NCBI GenBank assembly: GCA_018857735.1 | Contig: JABMCL010001566.1 | Span: forward strand, 92,001 to 156,000 | Reading direction: 5' to 3' | DNA: 64,000 nucleotides | Origin: Alviniconcha marisindica | Taxonomy: Eukaryota; Mollusca; Gastropoda; Provannidae | Shown: one piece after another, positions 54,998 to 56,150 of the stretch | Position numbering within the stretch: the stretch's first letter is position 1 | Layout: each line of letters begins with the position of its first letter | Program-made: the position numbers and the translations under genes | The notes under the pieces: model-generated | Told to the model about the DNA's origin: nothing | Seen by the model: the letters and a program-made list of their open reading frames with translations, nothing else | The model's database searches: none

Positions 54998-55896
54998 CAC
55001 ACACGAGAACACCAACGTGCGCGCGCGACGAACACAAGCCATGCCTACCCTTCCGAAAAGGGACAGTGCTGACAGTCCAGCACACTGTCATTAGGACTGT
55101 CCGCGAAGTCCTGGAGGTGCGCGTGGTGACCGTCACCATCACAGTGACCACACAGCTCCCCGGTCACCGTCACCGTCACCGGACACCGCACAACGTCCAC
55201 GTCTTCACACTCGTACTCCCCGTTCCCGAACACCTCGCCTGTCTCATCCCAACAGTCGCCGCCGTCAGGCACCTCGGGACGGCGGGGGACGGCCGCACCA
55301 CCGTCACCGTCACCCCGGAAGCCATCGTCCTCCAGACCCAGGCTGGGGAGCCCTGCCCGCTTCCGTCCAGCGGCCCGGTGGAGAGCGAGTGCGGTGCCGG
55401 ACACGAGCGGTGGCGGGTGGAGAGCGAGTGCGGTGCCGGACACGAGCGGTGGCGGGGGGACGTTGTCGTAGCTCCCGTGCTCGGCGCTGAGACGAGCTGT
55501 CCCGCGGGTGAAGACGTCGTCCACCGCGTCGTCGTAGTCGTCGTCGTCCTCCAGCCGCGTGTCGGGCAGGCCGTCGGAGTGCGTCTCGTAGCGGTCGGCG
55601 CCCCAGCGGCTGGGCGGGCAGGCGGGGGTCAGCAGGTCCCCCGTGGAGCGACTCCGCCACCCGGCGCTCAGCCCCGGGCCAGGCAGGCCCCGGTCCCGCG
55701 TCTCACAGCCCGCCGGCACAGGCAGCGTGCGGGACCACCGGGCCTCGCCGTACACCCCTCCCTCGTCCTTCTTCTTGCGGCGGTGGCGGTGGCCGGGCTG
55801 GCCCTGACCGGGCTGAGGAGAAGCGTGGTGGCGGTGCGCGGCGAGCTGCCTCAGCTCCGGACCTCCGTCCGAGTTCCCCGTCACGCAGAACAGCAT
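1610..55896 (-). CDS. RAPGEF2: PDZ-GEF type Rap guanine nucleotide exchange factor (RAPGEF2/6 orthologue), 25 exons, 3' end outside window
   Basis: Coding sequence is spread over 25 exons, listed separately, that join in consistent phase with GT-AG introns and give about 1,450 residues. Domain order in the model: novel acidic N-terminus (1-283), end of a first cNMP-like segment (284-308), Ser/acidic linker (309-440), cNBD-like domain (about 445-580), RasGEF N-terminal/REM domain (about 600-715), PDZ (about 717-805), linker, Ras-association domain (about 950-1035), CDC25/RasGEF catalytic domain (about 1055-1265), C-terminal tail (1266 on, incomplete). This is the PDZ-GEF order. Known of the family: these proteins load GTP on Rap1/Rap2 at membranes and junctions, controlling adhesion and polarity. 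The cNBD-like domain lacks the canonical phosphate-binding Glu/Arg pair, so cAMP binding is doubtful. RAPGEF2 and RAPGEF6 arose from one ancestral gene, so the symbol denotes the family. Identity is very secure; the 5' end is not. Confidence 0.95.
2046..2115. repeat. Short 22-bp tandem repeat
   Basis: Three copies of 'ggactttcacacaaacagaa', just upstream of exon 25 in the intron. Confidence 0.9.
2266..2336 (+). repeat. SINE-like dispersed repeat fragment
   Basis: It reads 'gtaagtaagtaaataaattg' then 'gtgttttacgcccagtcaac' and 'gcttatatcagggcgaag'. The spacing resembles the other dispersed copies at 54 and 57-62 kb and common molluscan SINE tails (gtgttttacg). Family name not assigned. Confidence 0.5.
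2337..3055. other. Unique intron sequence
   Basis: About 700 bp of non-repetitive AT-leaning intron between exons 24 and 25. No exon, RNA gene or clear regulatory site seen. Confidence 0.5.
3060..3302. repeat. Poly-C tract and 34-bp minisatellite
   Basis: A C-rich run (3060-3092) is followed from about 3160 by four copies of a unit containing 'gttcctgtcaatcaaggctg' and 'acaggacccc'. Confidence 0.9.
3965..4048 (-). CDS. RAPGEF2: Exon 24: C-terminal tail, [17 protein letters not shown]
   Basis: Acceptor CTGTAACTCAG, donor TTTG|GTGAGT, two bases, 27 codons, one base. It reads [20 protein letters not shown] then VPVGPKF. Phases match on both sides, and PKFG joins [10 protein letters not shown] of exon 25, like vertebrate PPFGINSPQALKKI. 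Confidence 0.9.
4254..4353. repeat. (CA)n microsatellite
   Basis: Almost pure CA dinucleotide repeat with a few 'gcatgcatg' interruptions, in the intron between exons 23 and 24. Confidence 0.97.
4466..4565 (-). CDS. RAPGEF2: Exon 23: [12 protein letters not shown] helix region
   Basis: Acceptor CACCCGCAG, donor CCAG|GTAAAA, 33 codons plus one base. It reads [20 protein letters not shown] then [14 protein letters not shown], matching vertebrate [21 protein letters not shown]...SLQCEP. Confidence 0.96.
4858..5372. repeat. 36-bp minisatellite
   Basis: About 14 copies of 'caccacccggtccaccctga' plus 'ggtgaccccccatcgg'. The period is a multiple of three, so several frames stay open without being coding. 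It directly follows the exon 22 donor. Confidence 0.95.
5399..5530 (-). CDS. RAPGEF2: Exon 22: post-catalytic linker ending PNPKKMYEE
   Basis: Acceptor TTTGTGCAG, donor GAG|GTACGG, 44 codons, phase 0/0. It ends [20 protein letters not shown], comparable with vertebrate KKRVRRSSFLNAKKLYED. The basic RRGS site is a plausible kinase target by inference. Minisatellites abut both sides. Confidence 0.94.
5533..6110. repeat. About 42-bp minisatellite abutting the exon 22 acceptor
   Basis: About 13 copies of 'cacttccacctgtaccacac' plus 'tcacacaaagcaaacctctc'. The intron bases touching the exon 22 acceptor ('gcacaaagcaaac') are themselves the first partial unit. Confidence 0.95.
6513..6659 (-). CDS. 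RAPGEF2: Exon 21: end of catalytic domain ([11 protein letters not shown])
   Basis: Acceptor CTGTTACCAG, donor TAT|GTAAGT, 49 codons, phase 0/0. It reads [20 protein letters not shown] then [19 protein letters not shown], closing the CDC25 domain. The catalytic domain from exon 17 to here is complete, with no stop or frameshift. Confidence 0.98.
7072..7800. repeat. 33-bp minisatellite
   Basis: About 22 copies of 'gccattacagtgttggcaca' plus 'cagctgtccctct', with 'gtgtgggcagac' and 'gtgttggaacac' variants in blocks. Open frames over 300 codons result from the period of 33. Confidence 0.95.
7843..8075. repeat. About 45-bp minisatellite
   Basis: Five diverged copies of 'caaggcgccacaaatgcagg' plus 'tatgtcttgatccactagca', in the intron between exons 20 and 21. 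Confidence 0.93.
8143..8226 (-). CDS. RAPGEF2: Exon 20: catalytic domain ([10 protein letters not shown])
   Basis: Acceptor TTACTTGCAG, donor GTG|GTCAGT, 28 codons, phase 0/0. It reads [20 protein letters not shown] then SEHIQPPV, matching vertebrate [20 protein letters not shown]. The 8.2-8.9 kb array starts immediately upstream of this exon. Confidence 0.98.
8237..8885. repeat. Minisatellite carrying CAG|GTAAG on the plus strand
   Basis: About 20 copies of 'cacccaccacaggtaagcaa' plus 'tgtgccatcacac'. Each holds a consensus 5' splice site, but on the strand opposite to the gene. Confidence 0.95.
8990..9825. repeat. 30-bp minisatellite
   Basis: About 28 highly homogeneous copies of 'acaccaacaacagacaagca' plus 'gtgtagtgta', with 'ccgta', 'ccata' and 'cagtg' variants. 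It fills the intron between exons 19 and 20. Confidence 0.97.
9906..10033 (-). CDS. RAPGEF2: Exon 19: catalytic domain core ([10 protein letters not shown])
   Basis: Acceptor TTCCTGCAG, donor GAG|GTCAGT, two bases plus 42 codons. It reads [20 protein letters not shown] then [17 protein letters not shown]-x-x-x-x-AI-x-SGL and V-x-RL-x-x-TW are the most conserved structural motifs of RasGEF domains. Confidence 0.98.
10052..10615. repeat. About 47-bp minisatellite
   Basis: Twelve copies of 'catgactgggtgagcatttc' plus 'atgggctgtcttcgtcattt' and 'caaacag', between exons 18 and 19. Confidence 0.96.
10705..10804 (-). CDS. RAPGEF2: Exon 18: catalytic domain ([10 protein letters not shown])
   Basis: Acceptor TCATTTCAG, donor GCAA|GTATGT, 33 codons plus one base. 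It reads [20 protein letters not shown] then [13 protein letters not shown]. The [13 protein letters not shown] helix is a conserved core element of CDC25 domains. Confidence 0.98.
11335..11598. repeat. 58-bp minisatellite
   Basis: About five copies of 'ctgaagagaaaggtttgagt' plus 'gaagactgaagcagattcac' and 'tgtctgtctgcttgctgc', between exons 17 and 18, followed by a G17-18 run at 11690. Confidence 0.94.
11805..12039 (-). CDS. RAPGEF2: Exon 17: end of RA domain and start of CDC25/RasGEF catalytic domain
   Basis: Acceptor GTGCATAG, donor GAG|GTAGGA, one base plus 78 codons. It begins YYLKNN, then [20 protein letters not shown], then [20 protein letters not shown]. The [11 protein letters not shown] motif opens the catalytic domain in Rap exchange factors. 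Confidence 0.98.
12180..13340. other. Unique AT-rich intron sequence
   Basis: Mostly single-copy intron between exons 16 and 17, with a poly-C run at 12900-12910 and poly-T stretches near 12720. No exon recognised. Confidence 0.5.
13345..13985. repeat. 38-bp minisatellite
   Basis: About 17 copies of 'cactttgtaaactggccaac' plus 'tcagtgttaaccagggaa', with 'tttatcagagaa' variants in the first half. Confidence 0.96.
13990..14740. other. Unique intron sequence
   Basis: Non-repetitive intron. No coding exon, RNA gene or element recognised. Confidence 0.45.
14745..14915. repeat. About 58-bp repeat, three copies
   Basis: Three copies of 'caagtagactgttaactgag' plus 'aacaggaacgtgtcacacta' and 'agacagcgactgag'. 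Confidence 0.92.
15580..15770. repeat. About 61-bp repeat, three copies
   Basis: Three copies of 'agacggaggtcttgtgaagg' plus 'aggaatacagagcggtcagc' and 'gttaaatcattcaatcaa'. Confidence 0.93.
16220..16740. repeat. G-rich purine tract with multiple poly-G runs
   Basis: About 500 bp with G runs of 8-16 separated by 'atgg', 'gtgtg' or short AG-rich spacers. It has strong G-quadruplex potential on the plus strand, which is the non-template strand opposite to the gene's sense. Confidence 0.93.
17230..18440. other. Unique intron sequence
   Basis: Single-copy intron between exons 16 and 17. It contains one isolated B-box-like 'ggttcaagtcc' at 17704-17714 without a matching A box. Nothing else recognised. 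Confidence 0.45.
18461..18568 (-). CDS. RAPGEF2: Exon 16: Ras-association domain, continued
   Basis: Acceptor GTCCACAG, donor GGCCG|GTAGGG, 35 codons with split codons at both ends. It reads [20 protein letters not shown] then [15 protein letters not shown], matching vertebrate [34 protein letters not shown]. Confidence 0.97.
19474..19538 (-). CDS. RAPGEF2: Exon 15: Ras-association domain, middle
   Basis: Acceptor CCATTGCAG, donor AGCAG|GTAAGA, 21 codons plus two bases. It reads [20 protein letters not shown], equivalent to vertebrate DTTAKEVVIQAIREFAVT. The RA domain binds activated Ras-family GTPases, including Rap, in this family. Confidence 0.97.
19805..19945. repeat. About 42-bp repeat, three to four copies
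   Basis: Units around 'gaccttgtgtgactgtaaca' and 'cacaaaagac', in the intron between exons 14 and 15. Confidence 0.88.
20244..20469 (-). CDS. RAPGEF2: Exon 14: serine-rich linker and start of Ras-association domain
   Basis: Acceptor GATGGCAG, donor AAG|GTCAGT, one base plus 75 codons. It includes [20 protein letters not shown], the conserved NPDL motif (SSSNPDLL in vertebrates), then [20 protein letters not shown], the first strands of the RA domain. A second CAG six bases further in gives an in-frame alternative acceptor. Confidence 0.95.
21133..21394 (-). CDS. RAPGEF2: Exon 13: linker with poly-threonine run
   Basis: Acceptor CCTTTACAG, donor AATGG|GTGAGC, two bases, 86 codons, two bases. 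It begins [20 protein letters not shown] and contains [12 protein letters not shown], a run of 11 Thr encoded by an almost pure ACC repeat, and [13 protein letters not shown]. The last matches vertebrate KLKKILDKTRISILP. The Thr run is an insertion relative to vertebrates and probably length-variable. Confidence 0.93.
21829..21937 (-). CDS. RAPGEF2: Exon 12: second half of PDZ domain
   Basis: Acceptor TGTGTGTAG, donor CAAG|GTGAGA, 36 codons plus one base. It reads [20 protein letters not shown] then [16 protein letters not shown], completing the PDZ fold. The acceptor pyrimidine tract is built from a (TG)n repeat on the sense strand. Confidence 0.97.
21940..22325. repeat. About 94-bp minisatellite
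   Basis: Four copies of 'cagagttagcacacagccat' plus 'ccactgatcaaagcatacac', 'acgaagtctccatttaaaca' and a 'gatagacacagaca' tail. It starts with a CA repeat that forms the exon 12 acceptor tract. Confidence 0.94.
22505..22705 (-). repeat. Tandem repeat containing copies of the exon 11 donor
   Basis: About 41-53-bp units follow exon 11 in transcript direction. Besides the authentic CAG|GTGGGC ending at 22700, near-identical TTTCAG|GTGGGC or CTCAG|GTGGG junctions end at 22659, 22606 and 22564. The rest of the unit reads 'acagacaacaggcaatagca' on the sense strand. Confidence 0.9.
22700..22903 (-). CDS. RAPGEF2: Exon 11: conserved MACAAKAK segment and first half of PDZ domain
   Basis: Acceptor GTTACAG, donor CAG|GTGGGC, 68 codons, phase 0/0. 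It reads [20 protein letters not shown], then [20 protein letters not shown] and [17 protein letters not shown] occupies the carboxylate-binding GLGF loop position (GFGI in vertebrates). The PDZ domain binds C-terminal peptides of membrane partners in this family. Confidence 0.98.
23020..25340. other. Intron, mostly unique, with GA and poly-G tracts
   Basis: About 2.3 kb of AT-rich intron. It holds a (GA)n at 24069-24098, poly-G at 24145-24162, 24372-24385 and 24740-24765, and no recognisable exon or RNA gene. Confidence 0.5.
25346..25865. repeat. 31-bp minisatellite
   Basis: About 17 copies of 'gaccctgtgtgtgcagttca' plus 'tgtacagcaca'. Confidence 0.96.
25935..26345. repeat. About 84-bp minisatellite
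   Basis: Five copies of 'ccacagaatctaatcacaca' plus 'gctgtgagttacgtgagtct', 'gagtctccaagctacaggtg' and 'gttataaataatacag'. Confidence 0.95.
26468..26640. repeat. About 37-bp repeat, five copies
   Basis: Units of 'catgtttgagatggggtgaa' plus 'acaatgataaaaag'. Confidence 0.93.
26808..26940. repeat. About 42-bp repeat, three copies
   Basis: Units of 'tactggcagcatgggtgtac' plus 'tcagctttgctacatactgt', about 75 bp downstream of the microexon in transcript direction. Confidence 0.92.
27015..27032 (-). CDS. RAPGEF2: Probable 18-nt cassette microexon (SETDFE)
   Basis: A long pyrimidine tract ending TTTTTGTCTTGTAG is followed by 18 nt, then a strong donor GAG|GTAAGA. The six codons read S-E-T-D-F-E and both ends are phase 0. 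It lies between exons 10 and 11, where LLERE can also join [10 protein letters not shown] directly, as in vertebrates (LEREKMGGHLRLLN). Inclusion would insert six acidic residues between the REM and PDZ domains. Transcript evidence is lacking. Confidence 0.65.
27320..27405. repeat. (CA)n-rich microsatellite
   Basis: Interrupted CA repeat in the intron upstream of the microexon. Confidence 0.93.
28042..29065. repeat. 28-bp minisatellite
   Basis: About 36 copies of 'ctctgtatggtccagactca' plus 'gtgttcta'. The 5' portion alternates two unit types (gtctggacttggtgttccac versus the common form), giving a 56-bp higher-order period. Confidence 0.96.
29070..30265. other. Unique AT-rich intron sequence
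   Basis: Single-copy intron between exon 10 and the microexon, with an A-rich 'aacaaacaaacaaa' stretch near 30055. No exon recognised. Confidence 0.45.
30270..30377 (-). CDS. RAPGEF2: Exon 10: REM domain, second part
   Basis: Acceptor CTGATGCAG, donor GAG|GTAAAC, 36 codons, phase 0/0. It reads [20 protein letters not shown], then [10 protein letters not shown]. Vertebrate RAPGEF2 has [20 protein letters not shown] at this position. Confidence 0.98.
30385..30990. repeat. 55-bp minisatellite
   Basis: About 11 copies of 'agccagtcatttcaccttac' plus 'atttgtttctcttctgctaa' and 'acagacaggatttgt', immediately upstream of the exon 10 acceptor. Confidence 0.96.
31650..31990. repeat. 21-bp minisatellite
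   Basis: About 16 copies of 'gcagtaacacacatgaatgt' plus one base. The period is a multiple of three, so spurious frames are open. Confidence 0.95.
32117..32281 (-). CDS. RAPGEF2: Exon 9: RasGEF N-terminal (REM) domain, first part
   Basis: Acceptor CTGTGCAG, donor AAG|GTAGCC, 55 codons, phase 0/0. It reads [20 protein letters not shown] and [13 protein letters not shown], the hallmark REM sequence that braces the catalytic domain in Ras-family exchange factors. Confidence 0.98.
32390..32760. repeat. About 49-bp minisatellite
   Basis: Seven to eight copies of 'gaggctaaacacagttatac' plus 'ggcctatctgggcaaaagga' and 'gggggcaga', in the intron between exons 8 and 9. Confidence 0.96.
33519..33654 (-). 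repeat. Tandem copies of the exon 8 end and its donor site
   Basis: After the authentic donor (exon end 33654), the last exon bases plus GTGAGT/GTAAGT recur with ends at 33620, 33586 and 33525. The spacings are 34, 34 and 61 nt. The farthest copy keeps about 40 nt of exon-like sequence that would read [14 protein letters not shown]. An in-frame TGA at 33591-33593 blocks read-through to the distal donors. Confidence 0.93.
33654..33758 (-). CDS. RAPGEF2: Exon 8: start of RasGEF N-terminal region ([12 protein letters not shown])
   Basis: Acceptor TTCTTTCAG, donor AGG|GTGAGT, 35 codons, phase 0/0. It includes [20 protein letters not shown] then GHIVIR, matching vertebrate EEEGEIVMVKEHRELD...GHIVIK. 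The last codons and donor are tandemly copied three more times into the intron. Only this first donor gives an intact frame into exon 9. Confidence 0.97.
34190..34885. repeat. G-rich minisatellite
   Basis: About 18 imperfect copies built on 'ttgagaaggtcccaggtaag' and long G runs (for example 34480-34497). The array contains plus-strand CCCAGGTAAG motifs and lies next to the exon 7 donor. Confidence 0.93.
34905..35022 (-). CDS. RAPGEF2: Exon 7: end of cNBD-like domain
   Basis: Acceptor GTGTGCAG, donor CAG|GTGAGA, one base plus 39 codons. It reads [18 protein letters not shown] then [19 protein letters not shown]. This is the position of the phosphate-binding cassette, but the canonical FGE glutamate and the arginine that holds cAMP are absent, as in vertebrate PDZ-GEFs (FGVSPTMDKEY). 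Confidence 0.97.
35210..35680. repeat. About 40-bp C-rich minisatellite
   Basis: About 11 copies of 'accaaacacacctgtcccca' plus 'tctgttccatcac' and variable C runs, filling the intron between exons 6 and 7. Confidence 0.94.
35668..35858 (-). CDS. RAPGEF2: Exon 6: core of cNBD-like domain
   Basis: Acceptor GTGTGCAG, donor GACAG|GTGTGA, 63 codons plus two bases. It starts [20 protein letters not shown] and contains [18 protein letters not shown], the beta-roll core shared with RAPGEF2. It ends MGD plus a split Ser codon. A second copy of the acceptor and first codons lies 51 nt upstream, at 35909. Confidence 0.97.
35832..35933 (-). repeat. 51-bp tandem duplication including the exon 6 acceptor
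   Basis: Two copies of a unit whose sense strand holds 'TTGTTTGTGTGCAG' and the first codons of exon 6 (AFANMTQM). Acceptors precede 35858 and 35909, 51 nt apart. The frame is open between them. Confidence 0.94.
36107..36518. repeat. Long (TG)n microsatellite
   Basis: About 410 bp of TG repeat with TA and TTG interruptions, in the intron between exons 5 and 6. On the sense strand it is (CA)n. Confidence 0.98.
36515..36738 (-). repeat. Tandem copies of the exon 5 end and its donor site
   Basis: Three copies of ATGCAGCATTTTAGG|GTAAGT, with exon-type ends at 36695 (authentic), 36620 and 36532, separated by 75 and 88 nt that include (CA)n. The distal copy retains 43 nt of exon-like sequence. 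Confidence 0.94.
36695..36799 (-). CDS. RAPGEF2: Exon 5: start of cNBD-like domain ([17 protein letters not shown])
   Basis: Acceptor CATTGCAG, donor AGG|GTAAGT, 35 codons, phase 0/0. It reads [20 protein letters not shown] and then MDFMQHFR, nearly identical to vertebrate RDCLEKDP...RTDDDIEQLLEFMHQL. Its 3' end and donor are copied twice more downstream at 36620 and 36532 (see repeat entry). Confidence 0.97.
37440..37600. repeat. 39-bp repeat, four copies
   Basis: Units of 'taagaggtaaaagcaaatgg' plus 'tccaatcacaactctctaa'. Confidence 0.93.
37888..38460. repeat. 570-bp polypurine (GA/GGGA) tract
   Basis: Nearly uninterrupted purines on the plus strand, ending in a pure (GA)n of about 55 bp. 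Internal sub-repeats include 'agagagagagggagggaggg'. It is a pyrimidine tract on the sense strand of the gene. Confidence 0.97.
38950..39335. repeat. About 40-50-bp diverged minisatellite
   Basis: About eight to nine copies of 'cacttgtttctgtctgaaga' plus 'tcagcatgactctatatt', with deletions. Confidence 0.9.
39340..40020. other. Unique intron sequence
   Basis: Single-copy intron between exons 4 and 5. No exon or element recognised. Confidence 0.45.
40031..40270 (-). CDS. RAPGEF2: Exon 4: serine-rich and acidic linker
   Basis: Acceptor ACTTCCAG, donor GAG|GTGAGC, 80 codons, phase 0/0. It contains a poly-Gly run, [17 protein letters not shown] and [15 protein letters not shown]. The SDTSS...VDSDDEE arrangement parallels the SDSGSSSLSD...VDSEDDDDEED linker of vertebrate RAPGEF2. 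Basic-directed sites such as KRSSRAS are possible phosphorylation sites by inference. Confidence 0.93.
40765..41565. repeat. 39-bp minisatellite
   Basis: About 20 copies of 'tcagccaggatggccagagt' plus 'gtaaaggctgtagctgtgc', in the intron between exons 3 and 4. The period of 39 keeps a 13-residue repeat open on both strands, but copies vary without codon-level constraint. Confidence 0.95.
41680..41835 (-). CDS. RAPGEF2: Exon 3: linker beginning IDYPDVQ
   Basis: Acceptor TTTTGCAG, donor CAG|GTAAGG, 52 codons, phase 0/0. It starts [11 protein letters not shown], equivalent to the VVDY that follows LEPSEM in vertebrates, and ends [11 protein letters not shown]. The NSDSGIEQ stretch resembles a phosphodegron-like or regulatory serine motif, which is inference only. 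No globular domain is expected here. Confidence 0.9.
42020..42355 (-). CDS. RAPGEF2: Candidate exon with RS-dipeptide tract, cassette or alternative first exon
   Basis: The 3' end is a good donor, GAG|GTGAGG, phase 0, matching exon 3. The sequence includes [26 protein letters not shown], an (RS)n run and [16 protein letters not shown]. The RS run uses many synonymous codons (CGC, CGA, AGA, CGG, AGG; TCT, TCG, TCC), so it looks selected as protein rather than as a DNA repeat. The 5' boundary is uncertain: a weak phase-0 acceptor at 42356-42358 would make a 112-codon cassette, or ATG 42319 (A at -3) could start an isoform lacking the first cNMP-like segment. Confidence 0.6.
42620..43800. other. 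Unique intron sequence
   Basis: Non-repetitive region between the two candidate cassette exons, with a (CAC)n stretch at 42719-42736. No recognised feature. Confidence 0.45.
43848..43922. repeat. (TA)n microsatellite
   Basis: About 75 bp of alternating TA, 40 bp downstream of the candidate exon at 43962 in transcript direction. Confidence 0.98.
43962..44084 (-). CDS. Candidate phase-0 cassette exon of unknown function
   Basis: Open 41-codon segment with acceptor GGTTTCCCAG and an excellent donor CAA|GTATGT. Both ends are phase 0, so it could sit between exons 2 and 3 without a frameshift. It reads [20 protein letters not shown] and on to KELLTQ, with ordinary mixed codon use. I recognise no family. 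A remnant of a retroelement gag-like ORF is possible. It abuts a (TA)n tract on its 3' side. Confidence 0.35.
44194..44221. repeat. Poly-G run of 28
   Basis: Uninterrupted G28, the longest homopolymer in the window. The length may be uncertain in the assembly. Confidence 0.9.
44310..44575. repeat. Compound (CA)n/(GCAC)n microsatellite
   Basis: Two blocks of CA repeat with 'cgcacgcatgca' interruptions, the second a partial duplicate of the first ('acacacactaaaca'). Confidence 0.94.
44999..45064. repeat. (CA)n microsatellite
   Basis: Pure CA repeat of about 65 bp. Confidence 0.98.
45885..46978. repeat. About 64-bp minisatellite
   Basis: About 17 copies of 'ggctcactaatacctgaaga' plus 'cttatcaccacaatcacaaa' and 'acactgacagacagaaaagc'. 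Copies at 46320-46760 carry many single-base deletions while flanking copies are clean. Confidence 0.95.
47420..47610. repeat. Compound (CA)n and (TA)n microsatellite
   Basis: CA repeat, a (TA)n block at 47470-47506, then CA repeat with 'catgcatgcac'. The phrase 'cacactgaaaaccacacaca' occurs on both sides. Confidence 0.95.
47874..47949 (-). CDS. RAPGEF2: Exon 2: end of first cNMP-like segment (FGKRS...LEPSEM)
   Basis: Acceptor TTTCAG and donor GCT|GTAAGT. The exon is one base plus 25 codons, reading [20 protein letters not shown] then SEMIA. Vertebrate RAPGEF2 has FGKRS, a basic/Cys stretch and LEPSEMIVVDY at the same place, so the assignment is firm. It enters in phase 2 and leaves in phase 0, compatible with direct splicing to exon 3 (IDYPDVQ), which restores the SEMI-x-DY motif. 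Confidence 0.93.
48136..48422. repeat. Two (CA)n microsatellites
   Basis: CA repeats at 48136-48196 and 48374-48421, both within 500 bp upstream of exon 2. Confidence 0.96.
49160..49575. repeat. About 58-bp minisatellite
   Basis: Seven to eight copies of 'agtttcagcttaacgtgtgt' plus 'cacagactgcaggtgttatc' and 'actgccttttcagattaa'. Confidence 0.95.
49620..49735. repeat. 57-bp direct duplication
   Basis: Two copies of 'taccattgtatcagaccgat' plus 'aggcaatcagaccagcaaga' and 'tcagaaataaag'. Confidence 0.92.
49850..49950 (-). repeat. SINE-like dispersed repeat copy
   Basis: It ends in 'ccccgtccctgataagcctg' then 'atggtttccgtggacgttaa' and 'gcatcatgttgac'. This matches the copies at 54090 and 54300 and, reversed, those at 57.2-57.6 and 62.0 kb. 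Confidence 0.6.
50140..50985. repeat. 50-bp minisatellite with interleaved variants
   Basis: About 17 copies of 'atactcccaaacagccaggc' plus 'aagtagcgagatcattcagt' and 'attcaatgag'. Two positions vary between states (aagtagc/aaacagc/aaatagc and attcaatgaga/atcccctgaca). Confidence 0.96.
51555..51785. repeat. Direct duplication flanking a (GA)n tract
   Basis: About 70 bp around 'acaaggattgtagtttaggt' and 'ctagtccttgctaagctact' occurs before and after a (GA)n at 51646-51704. Confidence 0.92.
52295..52327. repeat. Poly-G run of about 26
   Basis: One of several long G runs in 51.9-53.1 kb; others are at 51958-51974, 52097-52117 and 53079-53102. Confidence 0.9.
52620..53055. repeat. 33-bp minisatellite
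   Basis: About 13 copies of 'actagctgtaccgctggtct' plus 'gaacagacactcc'. Copies near 52835-52990 show several one-base deletions. Confidence 0.95.
54090..54137 (-). repeat. SINE-like dispersed repeat copy
   Basis: It reads 'taataagccttgtggtttct' then 'gtggacgctaagcaccgtgt' and 'ttacttactta'. Confidence 0.6.
54240..54352 (-). repeat. SINE-like dispersed repeat copy
   Basis: A pyrimidine-rich stretch ending 'ctccccgtccccaataagcc' is followed by 'ttatggtttctgtggatgtt' and 'aagcaccatgttgacttact'. It resembles the copy at 49850 over about 100 bp. Confidence 0.6.
54942..55006. repeat. (CT)n and (CA)n microsatellite
   Basis: CT repeat at 54942-54977, then CA repeat to 55005, just inside intron 1 near the exon 1 donor. 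Confidence 0.96.
55049..55896 (-). CDS. RAPGEF2: Candidate first coding exon (exon 1), acidic low-complexity N-terminus
   Basis: An ATG at 55896 has A at -3 and an in-frame TGA at 55918-55920, so the start is well defined if the exon is real. It encodes 282 codons plus two bases: a basic HRRKKK patch, an acidic DDDDYDD run and a short internal duplication (VSGTALALH twice). The donor AAGG|GTAGGC leaves phase 2, which matches exon 2 exactly and forms a Gly codon at the join. I recognise no domain. In vertebrate RAPGEF2 the exon before FGKRS instead carries a cNBD half with a CWYILLSG motif, which I could not find in this window. This may therefore be an alternative first exon, with the longer isoform starting beyond 64 kb. 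Confidence 0.55.
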
Positions 55897-56150
55897 GCTT
55901 GCGATGCGGTGCTGCTTTCAGCTGCTTTCCTCTCTCTCTCTCTCTTTCTCTCTCTCTCACACACTGTCCACAGACCCGTGTGTCAATAACCACCACCCGG
56001 CGCGGCAGGGGGGGCAGGTCGCGGGCTGACCTCACACACCAGCGGAGCGAGGCTCGGGGGTAATTGGCGGTTAGCTCCTGCTGCGGGGACGATTTCCTCC
56101 CTCCACCCGACGTGACCTCCAGTCGTGCAGCCAATGGCGGGGCTCACCTT
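55897..56150 (-). promoter_or_regulatory. Putative 5' UTR and GC-rich promoter-proximal region
   Basis: GC- and CpG-rich sequence lies directly upstream of the exon 1 ATG. Around 55929-55960 it reads as a GA-repeat on the sense strand, like GAGA elements of 5' UTRs. I see no TATA box at a convincing position. The transcription start cannot be placed from sequence alone. Confidence 0.35.

Noticed and set aside
54907..55989. 360-codon plus-strand frame
   Set aside because: Antisense shadow of exon 1; it starts in CT/CA microsatellite and has no recognisable domain, whereas the minus strand has a start with upstream stop and a phase-matched donor.
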